Source: an uncultured Maribacter sp. (GTDB taxonomy: Bacteria; Bacteroidota; Bacteroidia; Flavobacteriales; Flavobacteriaceae). Taken from it: a DNA stretch of 64,000 nt. The notes under the pieces were generated by a model. The model did not search any database. It was not told the origin of the DNA and saw only the letters and a program-made list of their open reading frames with translations. The stretch is from positions 1 to 64,000 of the forward strand of contig NZ_CANMDU010000008.1 of the NCBI RefSeq assembly GCF_947496775.1. The letters run 5' to 3'. Made by a program: the position numbers and the translations under genes. Shown in pieces: positions 6,898 to 14,436 of the stretch. The number at the start of each line of letters is the position of its first letter. Within the stretch, counting starts at the first letter, position 1.

Positions 6898-7791
6898 TTA
6901 CTCTTTATTTTTTTTCTTTTTGTTTTTACCTTGGAAAGCTCTAGATATATTAAACCCTAAGTGTATATCTCCTTTAAAAAAATCGTCTGTGCTTTCTGTT
7001 ATAAAACTTTTCTCGATCATGGTAATAGAATTTGATAAGATTATTTGAAAAACGTGTCCTCCTGTTTCTATTTCTAAGCCTAGTGCTAAAGAATTACTAG
7101 CGTTAATAGATTGTAATGGGTTTATTGTATAATGATATTCTGCGTTTAGCGCCATACGTTTTGTTATTTTGGCTCTGCCCCCTATTCCCATAGCAAATAT
7201 TCCATGAGGGTCGTTATGTATTTTTACAGAGTTTCTATAAACATAACTTGGCATTATTTGCATAGAAAAACCTGGGCTAAACTTTTTAGCTATTAGTAGT
7301 TGCCCTACGTAGGTTAGTTTTTGATTAAAGGTTGGTTCCTTTTCGGGGTCAAAATCTTTTATAGTTCTATAGGCCAAACTCCCAAAAAAGGATAAAGATA
7401 TGGGCATTGTGTTTTTAGTGTCTCTTTGTTTTAAAATTCTGTATTTTACAAAACCATCGTAAGTTTTCTCAAAACTACTTCTACCAACACCTAACATTAA
7501 ATCATCTGTTATTCCGCGTTCTAAAGCAAAACGAATGTTAGATTGATCTAAGCCGTAAAGTTCATCGAACCCTAAATTAATTCTTCCAAAACGATGCGAT
7601 ATTACAAATTCTGTAACCCCTTTTTTTCGGTTTTCAATAGAATGTCCATTAAGTATTCGTGTGCCTTTAAAAGTTGCCGTTGTATAATTTTCTGTTTCTG
7701 GCATATTACTTTCCAAAATAGCAGAAAGGTCTTGAGCGTATGTTTGTGTGCAAGCCATTACTAAGATTGCAGTAAGAAATAAATTTTTCAT
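6898..7791 (-). CDS. DUF5777 family outer-membrane beta-barrel protein (copy 1)
   Basis: The protein has 297 residues. A signal peptide (MKNLFLTAILVMACTQTYAQ) is followed by the DUF5777 signature: TATFKGTRILNGHSIENR at about residues 42-59, ISHRFGRINLGFDELYGLD, then alternating amphipathic strands through RYG-type turns to a final GDIHLGFNISRAF strand. It ends in a Lys-rich tail. The family is predicted to form outer-membrane barrels; its function is unknown. It is the last gene of an apparent operon transcribed leftward: YceI (9268), cytochrome-like lipoprotein, OB-fold protein, DUF5777. A divergent paralogue lies at 13385-14281 in an equivalent module, which argues that the barrel, the OB-fold protein and YceI act together in the envelope. 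Confidence 0.88.
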   Translation of the reverse strand: MKNLFLTAILVMACTQTYAQDLSAILESNMPETENYTTATFKGTRILNGHSIENRKKGVTEFVISHRFGRINLGFDELYGLDQSNIRFALERGITDDLMLGVGRSSFEKTYDGFVKYRILKQRDTKNTMPISLSFFGSLAYRTIKDFDPEKEPTFNQKLTYVGQLLIAKKFSPGFSMQIMPSYVYRNSVKIHNDPHGIFAMGIGGRAKITKRMALNAEYHYTINPLQSINASNSLALGLEIETGGHVFQIILSNSITMIEKSFITESTDDFFKGDIHLGFNISRAFQGKNKKKKNKE

Positions 7792-7854
7792 TCTAGTTTT
7801 TTGTGAGATTCGTTATATATTCAAAAAGAAAAACTTGTTACTACGTAAAGGTTT

Positions 7855-8280
7855 TTAATTAACCAATACAGACTTTACAAGTATTACATCCATAAGATAT
7901 CCGGTACAAATTCCTCTTATGGTAATTTTTTGCCCTTTTTTTAAAGTGTTATTATCCATTAATTGCTCCGGAGCTAGGTAACATAAAACACTACCCATTA
8001 TATTTCCTTTACCCAATGTAATTACCGTTTGCCCTTTCTCTGTTCCTATATTAGAAACTAGACCAGTAACCTCTACTATTTGATCTAGATATTTAGCATT
8101 AGAACCGGCTTCATCTGTACTAAAATCTGTAAATAGTTTTTCTGCAGAAAGGGATATATCTGCTTTAGAAACGGCAACATTTATATGAGGTTTGTTATAC
8201 TGCCATAAAGAAAAAAATACAGCACCTAAGAGGAATAGGAGAAAAATAAATACTCCCATTTTTATTTTTTTAAACTTCAT
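7855..8280 (-). CDS. Membrane-anchored OB-fold (tRNA_anti-like) protein (copy 1)
   Basis: A 141-residue protein with one N-terminal membrane anchor (residues about 8-27, VFIFLLFLLGAVFFSLW). It is followed by a periplasmic OB-fold domain of the tRNA_anti-like group: DQIVEVTGLVSNIG, then QTVITLG, GSVLCYL, LKKGQKITIRGICTGYL and a hydrophobic C-terminal strand. Such domains bind small or nucleic ligands in other contexts; in this membrane-anchored form no ligand is known. Spacing is 12 bp from the upstream cytochrome-like gene and 63 bp from the downstream DUF5777 gene, consistent with an operon. The paralogue at 12420-12854 shares the anchor, the KKGQKITIRGICTG-type motif and the ending. Confidence 0.8.
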   Translation of the reverse strand: MKFKKIKMGVFIFLLFLLGAVFFSLWQYNKPHINVAVSKADISLSAEKLFTDFSTDEAGSNAKYLDQIVEVTGLVSNIGTEKGQTVITLGKGNIMGSVLCYLAPEQLMDNNTLKKGQKITIRGICTGYLMDVILVKSVLVN

Positions 8281-8292
8281 AACCTTCTTTTT

Positions 8293-8658
8293 TTAGTTAT
8301 TCAGTGCGCCATTTTCTACCCAACAGCTAATTTGCTCTATCTCTGCATTACTCAAAGAACCTCCTTGAGGCATTCTGCGACTTACTACTGCCGATTTTAC
8401 CCTACTTGCATTTGCATTTACACCACTAAATGTGCTTAAATTAGGAGCCTGACTTCCTCCATGGCATTCTATACAATTGGCAACGAGAATTGGATTTATA
8501 TTTTGAGAAAAAGAAATATTTGGATCACAAGACGTTTCTTTGGCTTCTTTTAAAGGATCGGTAACCTCTTCCTCTACATTTTTTTCACAAGAAAAAAGAG
8601 CAACACTAAATACAAACACCAACCCTATATTTTTAATATTTTGAAATTTTCTATACAT
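8293..8658 (-). CDS. Mono-heme cytochrome c-like lipoprotein
   Basis: The protein has 121 residues. A lipoprotein signal ends in LFSC (C24), so it is anchored in the envelope. After an acidic linker comes a small cytochrome c domain: NINPILVANCIECHGG with the heme-binding CxxCH motif at C62/C65/H66, and a likely distal Met at M96 in RRMPQGG. It ends with IEQISCWVENGALNN, as in Bacteroidota 'c-type cytochrome/planctomycete-type' domains. It is therefore a periplasm-facing or surface electron carrier. Its position between YceI and the OB-fold protein makes this module a redox-active one; the right-hand module lacks this gene. Two further Cys (C44 and the Cys of ISCW) may form a disulfide. Confidence 0.85.
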   Translation of the reverse strand: MYRKFQNIKNIGLVFVFSVALFSCEKNVEEEVTDPLKEAKETSCDPNISFSQNINPILVANCIECHGGSQAPNLSTFSGVNANASRVKSAVVSRRMPQGGSLSNAEIEQISCWVENGALNN

Positions 8659-8728
8659 CTTTTATTTTTTTTAGTTTAAGCATGATTTTATACAATGACT
8701 ATTTTTATTAAATAGCCTTCTAAACAAA

Positions 8729-9268
8729 TTACTGGTACAAAGAATGATCTAACAGAAAAGTAACATCCATGGTTTCTGCAATGTTATTTGCAACTACTGA
8801 AGGAATTTCTATATTAAAATCTGCTATGGTTATTTTAAAAACTCCACTAAGGGCTATATTCTCTGTAGTTTTTACTAATTCTGCGTTTATACTAATAGTC
8901 TTTGTTATGCCGTGTATAGTAATATCTCCTTTTACTACCACTTCTTTTTCTCCTACATAATCTGCTGTTACACCTTCTATTTTTCCCTTAAAAGTGGCTT
9001 TAGGATATTTGTCTGATTCTACATAGTTTTCATTAAAATGCTCCTGCATTAGGGATTTTTCAAATGAAAAAGACTTCATTAATATCGCAATAGCTATGGT
9101 ACCATCTTTAGCATCCACAACACTTAATACTTGATGGTTTTCGGATTTAATATCTTCAATTGGAGTCTCGGACAAAAAGGAAATTTCCCCTTGTTTTGTT
9201 AAGAACTTTTGGCCATAAGTAAGATGCGTGCTTAAAAAAAGACCGATTAATATATATATGATTTTCAT
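8729..9268 (-). CDS. YceI family protein (copy 1)
   Basis: A 179-residue protein with signal peptide (MKIIYILIGLFLSTHLTYGQ). The YceI lipocalin-like fold is recognisable from FLTKQGEISFLSETPIEDI, the central NENYVESDKYPKATFKGKI motif (residues about 90-108), KGDITIHGITKTI and the C-terminal FNIEIPSVVANNIAETMDV. YceI proteins bind polyisoprenoid chains such as ubiquinone/isoprenoid lipids in the periplasm. It is the first gene of the leftward operon after a terminator at 9351-9392, with 70 bp to the cytochrome-like gene. The pairing of an isoprenoid-binding protein with a cytochrome suggests quinone-linked electron transfer, which is inference. The paralogue is at 12847-13395. Confidence 0.92.
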   Translation of the reverse strand: MKIIYILIGLFLSTHLTYGQKFLTKQGEISFLSETPIEDIKSENHQVLSVVDAKDGTIAIAILMKSFSFEKSLMQEHFNENYVESDKYPKATFKGKIEGVTADYVGEKEVVVKGDITIHGITKTISINAELVKTTENIALSGVFKITIADFNIEIPSVVANNIAETMDVTFLLDHSLYQ

Positions 9269-9350
9269 ATTTTTTGAATTATAGTTTTTTAGGTAAACAA
9301 TAAGTTTTTGATGGATATTAATAGCAAGACTTTAGGTTGTTGTTTCATTT

Positions 9351-9395
9351 AAAAGAGGAAGCAACAATCTAAAATGTTTAGCTTCCTCTTTTTTT
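9351..9395. terminator. Bidirectional terminator between the lipoprotein gene and the YceI operon
   Basis: Arms AAAAGAGGAAGC (9351-9362) and GCTTCCTCTTTT (9381-9392) are perfectly complementary with an 18-nt loop. An 8-T run follows on the plus strand and a 4-T run on the minus strand. It separates the upstream secreted-repeat gene from the YceI operon, so these are two transcription units. Confidence 0.8.
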
Positions 9396-9435
9396 AATAG
9401 TCTATATACTATGTAATAGTTAATATTTTCTTTTT

Positions 9436-10920
9436 TTACTCAGCACTTGGTGTATCTACATTAACAAGTGGCCAAACACCGCTTACACCGTTTACATCTC
9501 CTCTTTCTGCATCATTACCAAAATAGTATAATGGCCATCCTTTATAGGTTACCTGTGTTGTTCCAAAAACATCAATAGTTCCAAAATCATTTATATCCAA
9601 AATGCTTGGTATGTGACTTATGTCTAAACTTATTACTGGCCAGGCACCATCATTAGAAAAATCTTCATTTGTAAAATTGTTACCGTCTTTGGTGTCATTA
9701 GCATAAAGGTATATGGTTCTTCCTGTGGCATTGGTCATATAGAATGTACTTGTACCATCTATATCTGCCTGCGCATACATTAAGGAATAGTCTGGTTTAG
9801 CTATGTACCAGTTATCTCCAACTCCGTCACCATTCGTTTCTCCTGCAGCCGTATCATTTGCAAAATAATATAAAGGCCATCCCTTATAGGTATTTTGCAT
9901 TGCCCCATCTTCTCTTGTTATAACACCAAAATCTGCAGCATCTAAACCTTCATCTACGATTAAGTTTTCATCATAAAAAAGAGGCCATGCAGCTAGGCAC
10001 CCATCAACACATTCAGAATCTCCTTTTACGTCTTTAGAAAAGTAATAAAGAGATATCCCGTTTGCATCTGTTAAAATATTTCCAAAAGTAGCATTAGATG
10101 TTAATTTAACAGAAGCTTCTTGATCCATCTCTGGCGCATTAGGAGTATCTACATTTACTATTGGCCAAACATCACTCACTCCATTAGCATCTCCCCTATT
10201 TACATCATTCCCAAAATAGTATAATGGCCATCCTTTATAAGTAACCTGTGTTGTTCCAAAAACATCAATAGTTCCAAAGTCATTTATATCCAAAATACTT
10301 GGTATATGACTTATATCTATGCTTATTACCGGCCAAGCACCATCATTAGAAAAATCTTCATTCGTAAAATTGTTATCGTCTTTAGTGTCATTAGCAAAAA
10401 GATATATGGTTCTTCCTGTAGCATTCGTCATATAAAATGTACTTTCACCATCTATATCTGCTTGCGCATACATCAAGGAAAAGTCTGGTTTAGCTATATA
10501 CCAGTTATCTCCAACCCCGTCTCCTTTTGTATCACCCGCAGCCGTATCACTTGCAAAATAATATAAAGGCCAGCCCTTATAGGTATTTTGCATTGCACCA
10601 TCTGCTCTTGTAATAACACCAAAATCTGTGGTTTCTAAACCCTCGCCTAATTTTAAATTTTCTTCATAAAAGAGTGGCCAAGCAGCAAGGCATCCATCAA
10701 CACATTCAGAATCTCCTTTTACGTCTTTAGAAAAGTAATAAAGAGATATCCCGTTTTCATCTGTTAAAATATTTCCGAAAGTAGCGTTAGAAGTTAGTTG
10801 TATAGAAATACTGTTTTCTAAATCTTTATCGTCTTTTGGGTCTGTAACAGAGTCGTCTTCACTACTACAACTCAACATCAATCCAATTAAACCAAATACT
10901 AATACCTTTAATTTTTTCAT
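9436..10920 (-). CDS. Lipoprotein with duplicated 'secreted repeat' (COG4315/PF03640-type) units
   Basis: The protein has 494 residues and a lipoprotein signal (LMLSC, C18). It is built from repeats of the 'secreted repeat of unknown function' family. Units start SNATFGNILTDENGISLYYF or follow the pattern TYKGWPLYYF, and one in each half carries CVDGCLAAWPLF. The two halves, about residues 38-262 and 269-494, each contain four units and are nearly identical, the product of a 693-bp tandem duplication in the DNA. The family is extracytoplasmic and often sits near redox proteins; the conserved Cys pair and the aromatic KGWPLYYF segments may bind a cofactor, but none is established. The gene has its own promoter region containing regularly spaced AAAGGG repeats and lies next to a LytTR regulator. 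Confidence 0.85.
   Translation of the reverse strand: MKKLKVLVFGLIGLMLSCSSEDDSVTDPKDDKDLENSISIQLTSNATFGNILTDENGISLYYFSKDVKGDSECVDGCLAAWPLFYEENLKLGEGLETTDFGVITRADGAMQNTYKGWPLYYFASDTAAGDTKGDGVGDNWYIAKPDFSLMYAQADIDGESTFYMTNATGRTIYLFANDTKDDNNFTNEDFSNDGAWPVISIDISHIPSILDINDFGTIDVFGTTQVTYKGWPLYYFGNDVNRGDANGVSDVWPIVNVDTPNAPEMDQEASVKLTSNATFGNILTDANGISLYYFSKDVKGDSECVDGCLAAWPLFYDENLIVDEGLDAADFGVITREDGAMQNTYKGWPLYYFANDTAAGETNGDGVGDNWYIAKPDYSLMYAQADIDGTSTFYMTNATGRTIYLYANDTKDGNNFTNEDFSNDGAWPVISLDISHIPSILDINDFGTIDVFGTTQVTYKGWPLYYFGNDAERGDVNGVSGVWPLVNVDTPSAE
9452..10800 (-). repeat. 693-bp tandem duplication inside the secreted-repeat gene
   Basis: Matching points are offset by 693 bases throughout, for example GTATCTACATT at 9452 and 10145, and TTCC-AAAGTAGC at 10080 and 10773. 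Most differences are isolated substitutions and the frame is preserved (231 codons). Near-identity at the DNA level indicates a recent event or gene conversion between copies. Confidence 0.85.
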
Positions 10921-10990
10921 TTTAAATTATTTTATGATTGTTCAGCAAATAACTTAAAACAAAGGGCTTACATACAATATAAAGTATGCG

Positions 10991-11031
10991 AAAGGGAAAA
11001 AAAGGGTTTAAAAAGGAATAAAAAAGGGTTG
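10991..11031. promoter_or_regulatory. Phased AAAGGG repeats upstream of the secreted-repeat gene
   Basis: GGG triplets preceded by A-runs occur at 10994, 11004 and 11026, with a related AAAAGGAA at 11012-11019. The spacing is therefore about one helical turn, and the GGGTT copies at 11004 and 11026 are 22 bp apart. A 22-bp period fits tandem sites of a LytTR regulator, and one is encoded next door; phased A-tracts also bend DNA. The assignment is tentative. Confidence 0.35.
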
Positions 11032-11114
11032 AAATAATGCTGGATTATAAAAACATCTATAGATTTATACATGAGTATTAAAGGAAATAGAATGGGAAAG
11101 GACTTTACTCGAAA

Positions 11115-11203
11115 ATCTAGATTTAAATGACCCAAGGCTTGTCTAGAAATAAAATTAGTTTCTAATAAATGCCTTATTGGTTTACCCCAAAAGTAGTTTA
11201 CTT
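11115..11203 (-). repeat. Right arm of the long inverted repeat
   Basis: This is the reverse-orientation partner of 6289-6384. The arm begins immediately at the stop codon of the LytTR regulator gene and lies in front of the secreted-repeat gene. It contains no open frame. The shared core includes the dyad ATTAG-AAA-CTAAT. Confidence 0.8.
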
Positions 11204-12299
11204 AAATATTTAACCACTGCCTAAATTCGGACGCCTTATTTTTACTAATAAGAATTTCTACATCTGCCTCTTTAATTAAAATTTTAAGCTGGCTATTTCC
11301 GTATTTAATAATTTTATGAATAGAGGTTATACTAATTATAAATTGTCTGTTTGCTCTAAAAAATAAGGAAGTATCGAGACTAGATAATAAATCATCCAAA
11401 CTTGCATTAGTAGTAGATTTTTTTCCACTAAAACAATGTACATAGGTAATAGTGTCTTCTGTATAAATATATGCTATCTCGTTAATATGTATAGGTACTA
11501 ATTCATTCCTTATATACGTAAGAATTCTTTTTTTACTAGATTCCGGAACCGCTTCTTGTATGGATTCTTCTATGGTAGTTTCCGCTTTATTTTCTACGCT
11601 TACTTTTTGTTGATACGCTACAAGATCCGTATTTAACTTAGAAAGATTTATTAATTCGTTTTCTAGGCTATTATTCTTTACCTCTAATTGCTTTTCGTAA
11701 TAGCTACCTATAACACGAACTGCAAAAAAGGAAGATAATATTATAAGTATACCCATTAAAACAAAAATGGTATAAAAGCTTTTCTTTAACTTACTTATTT
11801 CCGAGCTTAGTTCCGATATATTTATATGGCCAGCTACAATTAAATCGGAATTAATAACTGGTGCTATATGTATAATTTCCGTATTAAATTCCTTCCGTTC
11901 TATTAACAAATCATACAAACGATCCGAACTATTTTCTTCCTTTAAAGAATTTAATAGGGTTTGATTAGAATTTACTTTTTGCCCGACTTTAGTAATATCT
12001 GGGTGCGATACCGCTTTACCAGACCAATTAAACACACTTACAAAAGAGGTAGCTTCTTGCGTGTTTTCTATTGTTTGTTGTATTTGTTCTACAACTTCCT
12101 GTTGCTTTGTTTTATTCTCTAATTGGTAATAAAGTAATTTTGAAATTTCGTTAGACTCTCTCTTTACGGACTCCAATTGTAATTCTAACAATTGATTAGC
12201 ACTTACTTTTATGAAGTACTTTACTCCAACGGAAGCAATAATCAAAAAAATAACCGAGATAGAAATGAAAGTTAAAAAATAAAGTTTATCTTTTTTCAT
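11202..12299 (-). CDS. Membrane-bound LytTR-family transcriptional regulator
   Basis: A 365-residue one-component regulator. There is a transmembrane helix at about 7-30, a periplasmic Cache-like sensor domain (FVSVFNWSGKAVSHPDITKVGQ split around residue 100), a second helix at about 174-197, and a coiled-coil linker (220-260). The C-terminal LytTR DNA-binding domain spans about 265-362: KKRILTYIRNELVPIHINEI, a TYVHCFSGKK strand, SLFFRANRQFIISITSI and the final recognition strands. There is no receiver domain, so the signal must pass across the membrane. LytTR domains bind direct repeats spaced about 21-22 bp. Its position between two paralogous DUF5777/OB/YceI modules makes it their likely regulator. 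Confidence 0.85.
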   Translation of the reverse strand: MKKDKLYFLTFISISVIFLIIASVGVKYFIKVSANQLLELQLESVKRESNEISKLLYYQLENKTKQQEVVEQIQQTIENTQEATSFVSVFNWSGKAVSHPDITKVGQKVNSNQTLLNSLKEENSSDRLYDLLIERKEFNTEIIHIAPVINSDLIVAGHINISELSSEISKLKKSFYTIFVLMGILIILSSFFAVRVIGSYYEKQLEVKNNSLENELINLSKLNTDLVAYQQKVSVENKAETTIEESIQEAVPESSKKRILTYIRNELVPIHINEIAYIYTEDTITYVHCFSGKKSTTNASLDDLLSSLDTSLFFRANRQFIISITSIHKIIKYGNSQLKILIKEADVEILISKNKASEFRQWLNI

Positions 12300-12419
12300 T
12301 GTAAAAACAAAATGGAATCCAAAGTAGTTTTAATAAGATTGCGACAATTTTTTTTGTCCATTAAAAGCAATTTAACTTATTTTTTTAATATGGATTACTA
12401 TTCTTAGTATAAACTAAAA

Positions 12420-12854
12420 ATGAAACATAAAAAAACAAGCTATTTTCTAGTAACTTTAGTGGTAATACTTAGCTTGTATATAATTTATTTATACAATGAC
12501 CCGTATAGAGTTAACATTCGGGATGCTACAGAAAAAACGACCATTAGTGCAGAAGAAATAACAGCTTCTTTCATTAAAAATGAAAAAAAAGCAACTGCTA
12601 TATACAAAGGTAAGGTTGTAAAAGTATACGGAATAATTAAAGAAATTACTTTCATAAATAATACAAATACCATAATATTGCAAAGCAACTATACCAATTT
12701 TAATGTATTATGTAATTTGCAATTACCCAAGTCAAAACAACCAATGTCTTTAAAAATAGGCCAAAAAGTAACCATTAAAGGTGTTTGTAAAGGGTTCCTT
12801 CATGACGTTATATTTTTAAATTGTATGTTGGTAAACACTCCAAATAATGAATAG
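12420..12854 (+). CDS. Membrane-anchored OB-fold (tRNA_anti-like) protein (copy 2)
   Basis: A 144-residue paralogue of the protein at 7855-8280. The N-terminal anchor is SYFLVTLVVILSLYIIYLY, followed by a linker with AEEITASFIKNEKKA, and the OB fold has KGKVVKVYGIIKEI, NTIILQSN, KIGQKVTIKGVCKGFLHDVI and a final hydrophobic strand. It is the first gene of the rightward module; its stop overlaps the start of the YceI gene by 8 bp, implying translational coupling. Gene order here is OB, YceI, DUF5777, whereas the left module is YceI, cytochrome, OB, DUF5777. The modules were therefore rearranged after duplication, or assembled independently. Confidence 0.8.
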   Translation: MKHKKTSYFLVTLVVILSLYIIYLYNDPYRVNIRDATEKTTISAEEITASFIKNEKKATAIYKGKVVKVYGIIKEITFINNTNTIILQSNYTNFNVLCNLQLPKSKQPMSLKIGQKVTIKGVCKGFLHDVIFLNCMLVNTPNNE

Positions 12855-13395
12855 AATACTTATTCTACTTTTTATATCTTTTTCTTTATTAGGCTCTAAC
12901 ACTAAGTCTAACCAGTTCATAGCCCGTCAAGGACAAGTTTCTTTTTTTTCTTATACCACTGCGGAGAATATAGAAGCAAAAAACAATCAAGTGTTAAGTA
13001 TTATTGATGTGTCTAACAATGAGATTGCAATAAGTATGCTTATGAATGCTTTTATTTTTAAAAAGTCTTTAATGTATGAGCATTTTAATGAAAGTTATAT
13101 TGAATCTGATTTATACCCAAAAGCAACTTTTAAAGGTCATATTCTTGATTTTGATTCTTCGCAAGTAGAAAGCCAAACAAGAATCGTTAAAGGAACACTC
13201 ACTATAAGAAATATATCTAAGGAAATTGAAATAAAAACGATTATTACTAAAGATAATAATACGTATATTTTAGAAGGTGATTTTGAAATAGTTGTAAAGG
13301 ATTTTGACATTAAAATTCCGCCAATAGTAGCATCTAATATTGCTAAAATAATAACAACAAAATTTAGATTTGAATATGAATCTTATGAAGAATAA
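12847..13395 (+). CDS. YceI family protein (copy 2)
   Basis: A 182-residue paralogue of the YceI protein at 8729-9268. It has a signal peptide (MNRILILLFISFSLLGSN), FIARQGQVSFFSYTTAENI, the diagnostic FNESYIESDLYPKATFKGHI segment, RNISKEIEIK and the ending FDIKIPPIVASNIAKI. The fold binds long isoprenoid chains in the periplasm in characterised members. It overlaps the OB-fold gene upstream by 8 bp and the DUF5777 gene downstream by 11 bp, the tightest packing in this region, which supports a shared function. Confidence 0.9.
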   Translation: MNRILILLFISFSLLGSNTKSNQFIARQGQVSFFSYTTAENIEAKNNQVLSIIDVSNNEIAISMLMNAFIFKKSLMYEHFNESYIESDLYPKATFKGHILDFDSSQVESQTRIVKGTLTIRNISKEIEIKTIITKDNNTYILEGDFEIVVKDFDIKIPPIVASNIAKIITTKFRFEYESYEE

Positions 13396-14281
13396 AATAT
13401 CTTTTTTTCTATATATAGTTGTTGTATTACTTGGTTGTAATTCTTCTATAAATGCGCAAGATTTATTAGAAAAATTAGATACAGAATATCCTAACACACC
13501 GCAATACGAAACAGCTACCTTTAAAACAACGCAAATAGCTATAGGACAATCTGTAGAAAATAGAAAAAAGGGTGTACTCCAGCTTATGGCATTAAGTAGG
13601 TATTGGAATGTACCAAACACTAGAACGCAAAGTTTTATAACAGATAGGGTTGCAACCCGTTTTGGTGTGGAGTATGGTATTACTAACAATTTTACCACTG
13701 GTATAGGGTGGACTTCTTTTGATAATGCTTATAATGGTTATTTTAAATATAATCTTTTACGCCAACGTAAAAAACCCAGCAAGGCTTTTGCCAGCATTGC
13801 ATATTACCAAAGCGTCTCTTATTATGGAGATAGGTCTACTCCTAGTCCAGATAGCTCATTCAATGATCGATTATCTTTTACTAGTCAACTGCTTATTGCA
13901 CGTAAGTTTACTCCAAAATTTTCAATGCAAATAGCACCAACTTTTATTCATAGAAATAAAGTAGCCGCTATAGATCCTTCCAATTATTTTGCCCTTGGTT
14001 TTAGTGGAAGATATAAGGTTGCTAATCATGTTTCTCTAGTCTCTGAATACTATTATGTTGCAAATCCTATAAAATCTAAAGATACCTATGGAGCATTTGC
14101 GTTAGGTATTAACTGGGATATACGTTACTTAATGTTACAATTTCATATGACAAATACTTGGAATATGATTGATGATGATTTTATATTAAATACGCCAAAT
14201 AACTTTAATGGCGAGGATGGGAATTTTGTTTTTGGTTTTAATGCAATTTTCACATTACACTTCAAAAAAAACAAATTATAG
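13385..14281 (+). CDS. DUF5777 family outer-membrane beta-barrel protein (copy 2)
   Basis: A 298-residue paralogue of the barrel at 6898-7791. I chose ATG 13385, giving the signal peptide MKNKISFFLYIVVVLLGCNS, over ATG 13370, which would add five residues and lengthen the overlap with YceI. The family signature is present as TATFKTTQIAIGQSVENRKK, then LMALSRYWNVP in place of the left copy's ISHRFG, GVEYGITNNFTTGIGWTSFD and a final strand NFVFGFNAIFTLHFKK. Sequence drift in the ISHRFG region suggests the two barrels handle different partners or ligands. Confidence 0.86.
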   Translation: MKNKISFFLYIVVVLLGCNSSINAQDLLEKLDTEYPNTPQYETATFKTTQIAIGQSVENRKKGVLQLMALSRYWNVPNTRTQSFITDRVATRFGVEYGITNNFTTGIGWTSFDNAYNGYFKYNLLRQRKKPSKAFASIAYYQSVSYYGDRSTPSPDSSFNDRLSFTSQLLIARKFTPKFSMQIAPTFIHRNKVAAIDPSNYFALGFSGRYKVANHVSLVSEYYYVANPIKSKDTYGAFALGINWDIRYLMLQFHMTNTWNMIDDDFILNTPNNFNGEDGNFVFGFNAIFTLHFKKNKL

Positions 14282-14309
14282 TTTAAGGCCTAAAAGATTA
14301 CCATTGTTA

Positions 14310-14368
14310 GTTCGAGCGGAGTCGAGAACTATTCTTTAATTCTAAATAGACTTCGACTTCGCTCAGCC
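14310..14368. repeat. Flavobacterial intergenic inverted repeat (TCGAGCGGAGTCGAGA type)
   Basis: The sequence contains GTTCGAGCGGAGTCGAGAAC followed after 30 bases by CTTCGACTTCGCTCAGCC, an imperfect inverted partner, and is richer in G+C than the surroundings. Short dispersed repeats with this 'cgagcggagtcgaga' look are familiar from many Flavobacteriaceae intergenic regions. It sits between two convergent genes and may also act as a terminator for either. Confidence 0.65.
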
Positions 14369-14436
14369 AGACATTTGTACAAAATTTGAATTTTGTAATC
14401 TGGGTAACTATCTACTGACTTTTATATAATTACTTT

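Noticed and set aside
13270-13698. 142-codon minus-strand frame across the YceI/DUF5777 junction
   Set aside because: Both genes on the plus strand have clear family signatures here. The antisense frame has no recognisable feature.
14310-14368. Integration or attachment site at the G+C-rich repeat
   Set aside because: No integrase, tRNA or second copy was seen near it. The sequence looks like a dispersed flavobacterial intergenic repeat.
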